From assembly GCF_025517535.1 (NCBI RefSeq), contig NZ_JAOPKC010000003.1, positions 62,001 to 126,000 of the forward strand: a stretch of DNA of 64,000 bases. The letters run 5' to 3'. Position 1 is the stretch's first letter. The number at the start of each line of letters is the position of its first letter. A program made the position numbers and the translations under genes. Positions 8,322 through 16,183 of this stretch are shown piece by piece. The stretch is from Halapricum hydrolyticum (lineage in GTDB: Archaea > Halobacteriota > Halobacteria > Halobacteriales > Haloarculaceae). Under the pieces are notes generated by a model, which was not told the DNA's origin, ran no database searches, and saw only the letters and a list, made by a program, of their open reading frames with translations.

Positions 8322-8887
8322 CGGTCCCCCTCCACGGCGGTCAGTCCCTCGGTCAGCAGCGTCTCGATCCGGTCGTGAAACGCCTCCAGGGAGTCGGTGT
8401 TTGCCATCGTGCAGTCGGCCATCTCCATGGCCTCGCCCATGCCGAATCCCAGCTCGCGCTCGTCGCGCGCTTCGAGGCTCTCGCCGCCTTCCTCGACGCT
8501 CGCGTCCCGCCCTCGCAGATCGAGGCGCTCGGCCCGCAACTTCCGGGGGGCCTCGATGCTGAGGAGTTCGAAGTCCTCACCGAAGGCCTCGCGGAAGCGC
8601 TCGACCTCGACGTCCGACCGGATGCCGTCGACGACGACCGTGTCGCTATCTGCCAGTGCCTCGCGGATGATCGGCAGCGAGCGCTCGGCGATGGCAGCCG
8701 GCCCGTTTTCCTCGCGCAGGGCTTTGGCGACCTCGCCGTGATGGGTCGCGGGGTCCAGCCCCCGGTCGCGACACTCCTGGCGGATGACGTCGCCCATCGT
8801 GACCACAGGAATGTCGAGTACCCGGGCGACTTCGGCGGCCTCGCTCTTGCCGCTGCCGGGCATCCCGACGGTTCCGATAACTCTCAT
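8318..8887 (-). CDS. UPF0200 / dephospho-CoA-kinase-like nucleotide kinase
   Basis: A 189-residue P-loop kinase. The Walker A motif is 'GMPGSGKSEAAEVA' (residues 7-20). The pattern 'VVTMGDVIRQECRDRG' and 'VVVDGIRSDVEVERF' is that of the archaeal UPF0200 family, distantly related to CoaE and adenylate kinases. The substrate is unproven. The ATG at 8887 places the P-loop at the N-terminus as the family requires; the upstream extension is rejected. It is the first gene of the operon kinase-UPF0201-HAD. Confidence 0.85.
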   Translation of the reverse strand: MRVIGTVGMPGSGKSEAAEVARVLDIPVVTMGDVIRQECRDRGLDPATHHGEVAKALREENGPAAIAERSLPIIREALADSDTVVVDGIRSDVEVERFREAFGEDFELLSIEAPRKLRAERLDLRGRDASVEEGGESLEARDERELGFGMGEAMEMADCTMANTDSLEAFHDRIETLLTEGLTAVEGDR

Positions 8888-8963
8888 TGGGAGGATTTTG
8901 GCCGCTGTGTGTGGTAAGGATTGCGACCTCCCATCCACGCCCACACGTGTCCGCTCGCTGTTT

Positions 8964-9083
8964 CGAGGACTCGCTGCGCTCGTCCTCGCTACTCGCGGTT
9001 CGTTTCACTCACCGCTCGTCTTTTCGAGACCCCTCGCTTCGCTCGGCGTCTCGCTGTTTCGAGACGCTCCTTACAGTCGTCTC
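8964..9083. repeat. Three tandem intergenic hairpins
   Basis: Three consecutive inverted repeats fill the gap between the polyprenyl synthase stop and the kinase start: CGAGGAC/GTCCTCG (8964-8988), CGAGAC/GTCTCG (about 9030-9053) and CGAGAC/GTCTCG (about 9059-9083). The first is nearly the same as the hairpin at 5350-5374. They sit just beyond the TAG at 9085 and could end transcription, but they also look like members of a dispersed repeat. Confidence 0.5.
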
Positions 9084-9084
9084 G

Positions 9085-9927
9085 CTACCGCTCACGAACG
9101 ACGACAAACTTCGCCAGATCCTCCAGATACGCCAGCGCCTGCTCGTCTTCCACCTCGATCGTCGAGAGCGACTCCAGCGCAGCGTCGGACTGTGCGCGGG
9201 CGCGCTCGTTGGCCTCATCGGGCGTGAGTTTGGTCACCTCGACCAGCGAGGGGCGTTCCATGGCGGCGTCCTGACCGGCGGGCTTGCCCAGCTTCTCGGT
9301 GTCAGCGGTCGCGTCCAGCACGTCGTCGCGCATCTGGAAGGCCACGCCCACGCGTTCGGCGTAGTCGCCGACGGCCTCGACGGCGTAGGGGTCGGCGTCG
9401 GCGGCGATCGCGCCCAGCTCAGCGGCTGCCCGGAAAAGCGCGCCGGTCTTGCGCCGGGCCAGGCGCATGTACTCCTCCTCGGAGGTCGGCTGTGCGACCA
9501 GTTCGGAGGCCTCGCCCTCCCCGAGTTCGACCATCGCCTCGGAGACGACTCGCATCGCCCGCTCGTCGCTCGAAAAGAGGTCGAACGCCTCCCCGAGGAG
9601 CCCGTCGCTGGCGATGATTGCAGGTCCGTGTCCGAACGCCGCCCAGGCGCTGTCCGACCCGCGACGCAAGTCCGATTCGTCGATGATGTCGTCGATCACC
9701 AGCGACGCGTTGTGGACGAGCTCGATCCCGACCGCAAAGTCCAGGGCGTCTTCGGTGTCGCCCCCGAGCGCTTCACAGACCAGCACCGTCACGATCGGCC
9801 GGACGCGCTTGCCACCGGCGAGCACGACGTGTTCGAGCTGCGCTCCGAGTGCGTCCGGCTCGACCCGACCGACGACCGCCTCCAGTCGCTCGGCAACGAG
9901 CGACCGACGACGCTCCAGATACTCCAT
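9085..9927 (-). CDS. Polyprenyl (geranylgeranyl) diphosphate synthase
   Basis: A 280-residue trans-isoprenyl diphosphate synthase that makes the C20 (or C15/C20) chains of archaeal lipids. The first Asp-rich motif appears as 'LVIDDIIDES' around residue 77 and the second as 'MRDDVLD' around residue 199. The basic 'GGKRVRP' substrate motif is at residues 38-44. The protein is somewhat shorter than many GGPP synthases (about 320-350 residues), so it may be a paralogue of the main enzyme. It sits 58 bases after dapD on the same strand; no functional link is evident. Confidence 0.88.
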   Translation of the reverse strand: MEYLERRRSLVAERLEAVVGRVEPDALGAQLEHVVLAGGKRVRPIVTVLVCEALGGDTEDALDFAVGIELVHNASLVIDDIIDESDLRRGSDSAWAAFGHGPAIIASDGLLGEAFDLFSSDERAMRVVSEAMVELGEGEASELVAQPTSEEEYMRLARRKTGALFRAAAELGAIAADADPYAVEAVGDYAERVGVAFQMRDDVLDATADTEKLGKPAGQDAAMERPSLVEVTKLTPDEANERARAQSDAALESLSTIEVEDEQALAYLEDLAKFVVVRER

Positions 9928-9985
9928 CGGACGCGCCCTTCGGACTGGAATGTAAAGTACGTGACGATCGGTCCGACTATCGCGA

Positions 9986-10822
9986 TCAGTTGTCTCGCAG
10001 GATGTCCTCTTTCTCGGCGGCTTCGAGGGTCTCTTCCTCGACGTGCGTTGCGACGACGGCCGGCTTGTACGCCCCGCCGTCGAACAGGTCGTGTTCGCTC
10101 ACCGAGGACTCGACGAAGCGGGTAAACGCCCGCCTGTTCGCGGGCAGTTCGCCGTAAACGACTTCCTCCTCGACCAGATCGTAGACCGGGATTCGCGGGG
10201 TCAGCAGGGTGTTCTCGCCCACGATCGAGTTCTCGCCCACCCGGAAGCCACTGGTGACCCGACAGCCCGCGCCCAGCGAGACGCCGTCCTCGACGATGAC
10301 CGGACTGTCCTCGACGGGTTCGAGCACGCCGCCGATCAGCGTGTTCGCGCCGAGTTTGACGTTCTCGCCGATCTGGGCACACGAGCCGACGGTGTCACTG
10401 GAGTCGACCAGCGTCCCGTCGCCAACGTGTGCGCCGACGTTGACGAAGCTGGGGCTCATCATGATCGCGTCGCTGCCCACGTAGGCACCGCGGCGGATTA
10501 CGGTCCCGTCGGGCGTGTTTCGCGTGCCGCGCTCGCCCAGGTCCCCGGTCTCCCGAAGCGGCAGGACGTCGTGATAGGTGACGCCGCCGTACTCGCGGGG
10601 CTGGGTCTCGCGAAGGCCGAAATTGAGGAGGATCCCTCGCTTGACCCACTCGTTGACGACCCACTCGTCGCTCCCGTCCGGCTCGGCGGCCCGGACCTCG
10701 CCGCCTTCCAGAGCTTCGAGGAAGCGTTCGAGGGTCGAAAGGTCGTCGCTGTCGGCTTCGCTGGCGGTCAGTCCGTCCTCGTATCGCTGCCAGAGGTATT
10801 CGACGTCGGTTTGCAGACTCAT
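9986..10822 (-). CDS. dapD: Tetrahydrodipicolinate N-succinyltransferase DapD
   Basis: A 278-residue enzyme of the lysine/diaminopimelate pathway that acylates tetrahydrodipicolinate. The C-terminal two thirds show the left-handed beta-helix hexapeptide pattern ('VGDGTLVDSSDTVGSCAQIG', 'LGANTLIGGVLEP', 'VGENSIVGENTLL') and the N-terminal third is the helical DapD domain. The sequence 'SPSFVNVGAHVG' marks the family. It follows dapB by 42 bases in the order dapA-dapB-dapD. The remaining pathway genes (dapC/E/F, lysA) are not in the window. Confidence 0.92.
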   Translation of the reverse strand: MSLQTDVEYLWQRYEDGLTASEADSDDLSTLERFLEALEGGEVRAAEPDGSDEWVVNEWVKRGILLNFGLRETQPREYGGVTYHDVLPLRETGDLGERGTRNTPDGTVIRRGAYVGSDAIMMSPSFVNVGAHVGDGTLVDSSDTVGSCAQIGENVKLGANTLIGGVLEPVEDSPVIVEDGVSLGAGCRVTSGFRVGENSIVGENTLLTPRIPVYDLVEEEVVYGELPANRRAFTRFVESSVSEHDLFDGGAYKPAVVATHVEEETLEAAEKEDILRDN

Positions 10823-10864
10823 TGAAGAGTGCTGGAGTCTCGATCGATAACTATGCGTCGGTCT

Positions 10865-11629
10865 CTAGCCGTCGATCACGTCGCTGAACTCGTACCAGCC
10901 TGACTCTTGCTCCGACAGCCAGACGGCAGCGTCGATCGCACCCGCCGCGAAGACGCCGCGATCCTCCGCCCTGTGCGCGAGGGTCACGACCTCGTCGTTG
11001 CCGGCGAGCATGACTTCGTGCTCGCCCCGGATGTCGCCGGCCCGCCGGACGTGGACGCCAATCTCCTCCTCTTCCCGGGGCTGGATACCCTCGCGGCCGT
11101 AGACCTCCTCGAAGTCGGCTTCGCGGGCGTCCTGGATTTCTTCCAGGATCGTATTCGCGGTGCCGCTGGGGGCGTCTCGCTTGCCGTTGTGATGGGTCTC
11201 CGTGACCTCGATGTCGTAGCCTGGCAGCGCCTCCACCGCCGCCGAGACCGTCCGCAACAGCGCCTGGATCCCGCGGGCGAAGTTCGTCGCCTTCAGCACC
11301 GGCGTGCGCTCGCTGGCGGCCGCGACGGTCTCGAACTGCAGGTCGTCGTGGCCGGTCGTCCCGGTCACCAGCGGGACGCCAGCCTCGGCGCAGGCGGTCG
11401 CGAACGTCGTCGCCGCTCTGGGCACGGTAAAGTCGATGACGGCGTCCGGATCGTGGGATTCGAGCAACGTCTCGAACGCGTCCGGGTCGTCGATCGGGAC
11501 GCCCAGAACCTCCTCGACGTCGGCGGTGTCGACGCCGAAAACGACTTCGACGTCCTCGCGACCGGCGGCGGTCTCGATGACTGCCTCGCCCATCCGCCCG
11601 GCCGCGCCGCTCACGCCCAGCGAGATCAT
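10865..11629 (-). CDS. dapB: 4-hydroxy-tetrahydrodipicolinate reductase DapB
   Basis: A 254-residue NAD(P)H-dependent reductase, the second committed step of lysine synthesis. The dinucleotide-binding loop 'GVSGAAGRMG' is at residues 5-14. The catalytic signature 'THHNGKRDAPSGTA' lies near residue 145. Its ATG overlaps the dapA stop by four bases, so the two are translationally coupled. Length and motifs are standard. Confidence 0.95.
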   Translation of the reverse strand: MISLGVSGAAGRMGEAVIETAAGREDVEVVFGVDTADVEEVLGVPIDDPDAFETLLESHDPDAVIDFTVPRAATTFATACAEAGVPLVTGTTGHDDLQFETVAAASERTPVLKATNFARGIQALLRTVSAAVEALPGYDIEVTETHHNGKRDAPSGTANTILEEIQDAREADFEEVYGREGIQPREEEEIGVHVRRAGDIRGEHEVMLAGNDEVVTLAHRAEDRGVFAAGAIDAAVWLSEQESGWYEFSDVIDG

Positions 11630-12540
11630 CGATCCACCCCCGCGCTCTCGACGTCCGTTTCGGCCAGCCGTTCCAGTTCGGCTTCCAGCGCGTTGCGGTG
11701 CCGCTCGGAGAGGCGGGTCAGCGGTGATCGGACGTACGGCGTGCCGTGCCCGCGGATGTGCATGGCTTCCTTGATCGGGATCGGGTTCGTCTCGACGAAG
11801 AGCTGTCGGGTCAGCGGCCCGAGTTCGTGATGCAGGCGCCGAGCGCGCTCGTAATCGCCGGCCAGCGCCGAGCCGACCATCGCGCAGGTCCGCTCCGGCT
11901 CGACGTTGGCGATGACGGAGATACAGCCGTCGGCACCGATCGACAGCAGCGGCAGGGTCATGCCGTCGTCGCCCGACAGCACCGCGAAGTCCTCGTCGCG
12001 AGTGCGCTCGATGATCTCGCTGATCTGGCCCGTGTCACCACTGGCGGCCTTGAATCCCGCGACGTTCGGGTGACTCGCCAGTTCGACGGCCGTGTCGGGT
12101 TCGATGTTTCGCCCCGTCCGCGAGGGGACGTTGTAGACGATCTGGGGGAGATCCACTTCGTCGGCCAGCGTCCGGTAGTGCTCGACCAGCCCCTGCTGTT
12201 CGGGCTTGTTGTAGTACGGCGAGATCAGCAGGAGGGCGTCGGCCCCCGCGTCGGCGGCGCGCCGGGAGAGTTCCAGCGCCTCACGTGTGTTGTTGCTCCC
12301 GGTGCCGGCGATCACGGGGACGTCCTCGACGGCGTCGACGACCGCTTCGACGACCTCGACGTGTTCGTCGTGAGAGAGTGTCGCCGACTCGCCGGTCGAA
12401 CCGACCGGCACGAGTCCGTCGACGCCTGCCGCTTCCAGTCGCTGTGCGTCCGCCTGGAGTTGGTCGAAATCGATGCTGCCGTCCGTGTCGAACGGCGTCA
12501 CCATCGCGGGGTAGACGCCTTCGAAGAGCTGTGTGGTCAT
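11626..12540 (-). CDS. dapA: 4-hydroxy-tetrahydrodipicolinate synthase DapA
   Basis: A 304-residue (beta/alpha)8-barrel enzyme that condenses pyruvate with aspartate semialdehyde. The Schiff-base lysine is Lys164 in 'VAGFKAASGD', the catalytic Tyr is Tyr136 in 'IVYNVPSRTGR', and the 'GSTGESATL' motif is at residues 47-55. The ATG at 12540 begins 'MTTQLFEGVYPAMV', the normal start; 34 upstream codons are low-complexity and rejected. It heads the dapA-dapB-dapD operon. The 330-base upstream gap holds a strong inverted repeat that could be regulatory. Confidence 0.95.
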   Translation of the reverse strand: MTTQLFEGVYPAMVTPFDTDGSIDFDQLQADAQRLEAAGVDGLVPVGSTGESATLSHDEHVEVVEAVVDAVEDVPVIAGTGSNNTREALELSRRAADAGADALLLISPYYNKPEQQGLVEHYRTLADEVDLPQIVYNVPSRTGRNIEPDTAVELASHPNVAGFKAASGDTGQISEIIERTRDEDFAVLSGDDGMTLPLLSIGADGCISVIANVEPERTCAMVGSALAGDYERARRLHHELGPLTRQLFVETNPIPIKEAMHIRGHGTPYVRSPLTRLSERHRNALEAELERLAETDVESAGVDR

Positions 12541-12666
12541 GGGTTGGGTGTATCGTGTCGGCTGTGACGTTGTCGGTGTCGTTGGCGCGCGAGCAATTAA
12601 CAGGACCGACCCGAGACGGGACGCCACCCCGCCGCGAGTCACTGCTCGCGTTTCCGTTTCGACACC

Positions 12667-12709
12667 GCCGTCTCACCGGGTTGGTCACGCGTATCGGGGG
12701 TGAGACGGC
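12667..12709. promoter_or_regulatory. 11-bp inverted repeat in the dapA upstream gap
   Basis: The gap 12541-12870 has no gene. It holds a perfect inverted repeat, GCCGTCTCACC (12667-12677) and GGTGAGACGGC (12699-12709), with a 21-base loop, about 130-170 bases before dapA. A TTAA-like box at about 12596-12604 could be the dapA promoter. The inverted repeat might be an operator, an RNA hairpin, or the terminator of upstream transcription on the minus strand (the epimerase gene ends at 12871). No tRNA or known riboswitch pattern was recognised. Confidence 0.4.
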
Positions 12710-12870
12710 ACATACACCATCAATTATCGCTCGCCGACTTATGGATTGTGTGGGCCGCGTGGACAGTCCACAACACACCCTGGTGGAGCAATCGACACCG
12801 CCTTGATCGGGTCGCTCGTCACGACTGTTCGATCGGGATCGATCGCTGGCGGATCGACACACGTCGGCGG

Positions 12871-13863
12871 CTACTCGCCCCCACCGACTCGTCGCTCGAA
12901 CAGCTCCCGAACGGCGTCCTCGATCGCGTACTCGGTCTCCCAGCCCAGCGTCTCGCGGGCGTTCGAGGTGTCGACCGCGAACTGATCGACCATCGTCTCC
13001 TCGCCCGCGCGGGGGTTCTCGACGAGCTCGACGTTGACGTCGATGCCGTACTCGCCGGCGATCTCTTTGACCTGTTCTGCGACAGTCATCACGCTCGGGT
13101 CCTGCTCGCTGGCGATCTCGTACTTCTCGACGCCAGTCTCGCCCGCCGCGAGTTGCTCCTCGAACCGCTCGGCACTCCGGACGTAGGCGCGGGCGACGTC
13201 CTTGACGTGGATGTAGTTGCGGGCCTGCGTGCCCGGTTCGTAGACGGTCAGCGGCTCGTCGGCCATCGCACGGCCGAGGAAGAAGTTGATTACGGTGCCT
13301 TTCGAGACCACTTTGTCGCCAATGATGTGATCGCCGTAGAGGTTCGATTTCATGAACAGGTGGGCCGGGAACGCGCCGTCGGCGTAGGTCTCGACGAGCC
13401 GCTCGCCCAGCACCTTCGTCCGGCCGTACCAGTTCATCGGATCGCGCGGCTGGTCGATCGTGATCGGGAACTCGCCGGGATCGCCCAGCACGGCCATGCT
13501 GAAGGGGAACGCCATCGCCGCACCGCTCTTCCGGCAGAACCAGGCGACGTTGGCGGTCCCCTCGACGTTGACCGCCTGGGCGAGATCCGTGTTGTTCCGG
13601 CAGTCGTCGACGCCGCTGATCGCCGCCAGGTGGATCACGACGTCCGCGCCCTCCAGGGCGGTCTCCAGGCGGTCGCGCTCGCGGATGTCGACGTGCTGAA
13701 TCTCGACGTCGCCGACCTGGCGGACGTCACCGCGATAGAAGTTGTCGATGGCGCTGATCTCCCAGTCGGGATGGGTCGCCTGCAGGCGCTCGAGCACGCG
13801 ACTACCGATGTAGCCCGCGCCGCCGGTCACCGCGACGTGAAATGTCGTGGATTCGTTAGTCAT
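12871..13863 (-). CDS. NAD-dependent epimerase/dehydratase (extended SDR)
   Basis: A 330-residue extended short-chain dehydrogenase acting on a nucleotide sugar. The N-terminal nucleotide-binding motif is 'GGAGYIGSRVLERL', and the catalytic Tyr-x3-Lys is in 'MNWYGRTKVLGE', with 'HLAAISGVDD' before it. The exact reaction (epimerase or dehydratase) cannot be fixed. It is the last of three SDR genes on this strand, 25 bases after the previous one, so it probably acts on the product or a partner of the SQD1-like enzyme. Confidence 0.88.
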   Translation of the reverse strand: MTNESTTFHVAVTGGAGYIGSRVLERLQATHPDWEISAIDNFYRGDVRQVGDVEIQHVDIRERDRLETALEGADVVIHLAAISGVDDCRNNTDLAQAVNVEGTANVAWFCRKSGAAMAFPFSMAVLGDPGEFPITIDQPRDPMNWYGRTKVLGERLVETYADGAFPAHLFMKSNLYGDHIIGDKVVSKGTVINFFLGRAMADEPLTVYEPGTQARNYIHVKDVARAYVRSAERFEEQLAAGETGVEKYEIASEQDPSVMTVAEQVKEIAGEYGIDVNVELVENPRAGEETMVDQFAVDTSNARETLGWETEYAIEDAVRELFERRVGGGE

Positions 13864-13888
13864 GGATATCGCTGTGCGGGCATGCCGG

Positions 13889-14827
13889 TTATCGCTGTCG
13901 TTCCGTCAGCGTTGCCGCGAGGTCGCAGACCCCCTCGCGGAGGGTCCATTCGGTCTCGAAGCCGGTCTCGGCGACCCGGTCGAAGTTGACGTGGTAGGAC
14001 GGGCCGGGGTGCTCGTCTTCGAGGTAGGTCACGTCGACGTCACCGACCTCTTCGCTGACGATCTCGGCGATCTCGCTGATCCGGTAGTTGCCGTCGTTGC
14101 TGCCGACGTTGTAGACCTGTCTGGGCCACTGTTCGGGCGAGACGGCAGCCTGTTCGAACGCCCGGGCGGCGTCCCGGACGTGGATGAACGGCCGCCAGTT
14201 GGTGCCGTCGCCGTACACCGTCAGCGGGCGACCGGTCAGCGCACGGAAGACGAACAGGTTGACGACGAGGTTGAACCGGACGCCCGGCGCGTAGCCGTAG
14301 TTCGTGCTCATCCGGAGCGCAGTCGCCGAGAAGTCCCCCTCGTCGGCCCGCTCTGCCAGTTCGCGTTCGGAGGCGACCTTCGTCTCGGCGTAGGGATTGA
14401 GCGGGTCCATCTCGGTGTCTTCGTCGATGTTCGCACTCGTCGTCCGGCCGTAGTTGTTACACGAGGAGGCGAAGACGACGTTCTCGACGTCGAGTTTCTC
14501 CGCGGCCGTCAGGACGTTGGTCGTCCCGTCGCGATTGACGGCAAACGTCTCCTCGCGGCGGTCGTGCGTCGAGGAGGCACCGGTGATCGCCGCCAGGTGG
14601 ACGACCGTGTCCGCGTCGCGCATGGCGCTCTCGACGTCGCCGTACTCCCGGACGTCGCCGCGCCGAAAGGCCAGCCCGTCGCCGAGTTCGGCCTCCAGCA
14701 GGTTCCGGGGCGACCCGCTCGCGAGCGAGTCCAGAACGGTGACCGACTCGACCTCGGGGTTGTCCTGGAGCCGCGGCAACAGCGCGCTGCCGATGTAGCC
14801 ACAGCCGCCGGTGACGAGTACGTGCAT
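13889..14827 (-). CDS. NAD-dependent epimerase/dehydratase (extended SDR)
   Basis: A 312-residue extended SDR. 'VTGGCGYIGSALLPRL' binds NAD, 'HLAAITGASSTHDRREE' follows, and the active Tyr-x3-Lys is in 'LNPYAETKVASE' (residues about 165-175). 'MSTNYGYAPGVRFN' and 'GDGTNWRPFIHV' are typical of UDP-sugar epimerases. The ATG at 14827 starts directly at the Rossmann strand and lies one base after the stop of the SQD1-like gene, so the two are tightly coupled. The substrate is unknown. Confidence 0.88.
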   Translation of the reverse strand: MHVLVTGGCGYIGSALLPRLQDNPEVESVTVLDSLASGSPRNLLEAELGDGLAFRRGDVREYGDVESAMRDADTVVHLAAITGASSTHDRREETFAVNRDGTTNVLTAAEKLDVENVVFASSCNNYGRTTSANIDEDTEMDPLNPYAETKVASERELAERADEGDFSATALRMSTNYGYAPGVRFNLVVNLFVFRALTGRPLTVYGDGTNWRPFIHVRDAARAFEQAAVSPEQWPRQVYNVGSNDGNYRISEIAEIVSEEVGDVDVTYLEDEHPGPSYHVNFDRVAETGFETEWTLREGVCDLAATLTERQR

Positions 14828-14828
14828 C

Positions 14829-16004
14829 TTACTCGTCGGGTTCGAGCACGCCCGGCAGGAACCGGTCCTCGTGGGCCTCAATCCGGTCGGCGTACTGGGT
14901 CAGCGTCGCGAAGATATCGTCGACGCCCTCGGCGAAGGTCTGATCCTGTCCGTCGATCAGATCGAGATAGCGATCGTTCTCGATCTCCATCTTGTGAGTC
15001 TCGTCCTCGTCGCGGGGGTTCTCGAAGTGCTCGACCTCGACGTCCAGGTCGTAGTCGTCGGCGACCTCGGCGATGGTCTCGCCGACCTCGACGATGGAGA
15101 TGGCGCGGGTGACCTGGTTGTAGACGACGTGATCGTCCGGCCGCTCGTCGGGATCGATCAGCGCCACGCGGGCCAGCCCCTCGACGGCGTCTTCGAGGCT
15201 GATGAACGGCTTGCGCTGCTCTCCCTTGCCGTAGATGGTGACGGGATACCCCGAGACGGCCTGAGCAGCGAAGCGGTGGGCGACGACCCCGAAGTAGTAA
15301 TCGAAGTCGAAGCGGGTCTTCAGTCGCGGGTCTTTCCGGGTCTCCTCGACCTCGGTCCCGTAGGTGATCGCCGTCCGAACGTCGCTGATCGGGATGTCGA
15401 AGTGGCTGTGGGCCAGTCGCATGTTGGCCGCGTCGTGGCTCTTCGTGAGGTGGTACCACGAGCCGGCCATGGCGGGGAACGGAACCTCGTCAGTCTCGCC
15501 CTGGTTTTGCATCGTCGCGCCGCCTTCCGGGATGGGGAACTCCGGTGCGCCGTAGACGCCCGTCGTGGTCGTCTCGACGAAGTGGGTGTCGGTCATGTCG
15601 TGCTCTTCCAGCCCCCACAGCAGGTTCCGCGTCGCCTGCATGTTGTTGTGCTGGGTGTAGTTGGCCCGCTCGCCGTTGATCTGGCTGTATGGAGCCGAGG
15701 GCTGGGCGGCCGTGTGGACGATGGTGTCCGGTTCGTGGACTTCGAGCAACTGATCGACGAAGGACTTCTCGGTGAGGTCCCCTTCGACGAACGAGAGGTT
15801 CGTCAGCCCGAGGACCTCTTCTGCCGCGTCGATCCGCTCGTCGATCGAGGCGATCGGCACGGCACTGACCGAACCGATCTCCTCGACCCACTCGCGTCGG
15901 CCGAAGTTGTCCACGAGAATCACACGGTCGTCGGTTCGGTCCGCGATGCGCAGGGCGGCCGGCCACCCGAGGTAGCCGTCACCGCCGGTGACGATAATCG
16001 ACAT
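14829..16004 (-). CDS. SQD1-like NAD-dependent sugar enzyme (UDP-sulfoquinovose synthase type)
   Basis: A 391-residue extended SDR with hallmarks of UDP-sulfoquinovose synthase (SQD1/SqdB; Agl3 in Sulfolobus): 'GGDGYLGWPAALRI' at the N-terminus, 'SIDERI' after the first domain, 'AAQPSAPYSQIN', 'TTTTGVYG' and the active-site 'SWYHLTKSHDAAN'. SQD1 enzymes add sulfite to UDP-glucose-4-keto-5-ene, giving the sulfonated sugar used in lipids or glycans. I infer a sulfonated or related sugar for surface glycans or lipids. It is the first gene of a three-SDR operon and has its own promoter and operator. The closest named alternative is a generic NAD-dependent epimerase. Confidence 0.75.
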   Translation of the reverse strand: MSIIVTGGDGYLGWPAALRIADRTDDRVILVDNFGRREWVEEIGSVSAVPIASIDERIDAAEEVLGLTNLSFVEGDLTEKSFVDQLLEVHEPDTIVHTAAQPSAPYSQINGERANYTQHNNMQATRNLLWGLEEHDMTDTHFVETTTTGVYGAPEFPIPEGGATMQNQGETDEVPFPAMAGSWYHLTKSHDAANMRLAHSHFDIPISDVRTAITYGTEVEETRKDPRLKTRFDFDYYFGVVAHRFAAQAVSGYPVTIYGKGEQRKPFISLEDAVEGLARVALIDPDERPDDHVVYNQVTRAISIVEVGETIAEVADDYDLDVEVEHFENPRDEDETHKMEIENDRYLDLIDGQDQTFAEGVDDIFATLTQYADRIEAHEDRFLPGVLEPDE

Positions 16005-16008
16005 CGAT

Positions 16009-16039
16009 GTTACTCAATTTCTGAGTAACGAATATAAAT
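16009..16039 (-). promoter_or_regulatory. TATA box with operator palindrome at the SQD1-like gene
   Basis: Reading on the minus strand, a haloarchaeal TATA element (TTTATATTC, about 16031-16039) is followed by a perfect 8-bp inverted repeat, GTTACTCA and TGAGTAAC, at 16009-16029 with a 5-base spacer. The predicted transcription start (about 16010) lies inside the palindrome, and the start codon is at 16004, so the message would be nearly leaderless. A protein bound here would block initiation. Confidence 0.6.
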
Positions 16040-16183
16040 CTTCTCATCAGTGGCTTTTCGCCGGCGGACGGTCTGGACGCAAAACGAGTCCTCGGAAAAA
16101 ACGGTTTCGGGATCATCGTTGTCCGTCTTCTCCGGATCGACCTCTTGCAGTCGGGCGGCCGTGCCGGAAAGTCGCTCCGACGA

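Noticed and set aside
12541..12870. Possible stable RNA in the gap upstream of dapA.
   Set aside because: No tRNA, SRP RNA or RNase P core pattern could be built from either strand; only one inverted repeat is supported.
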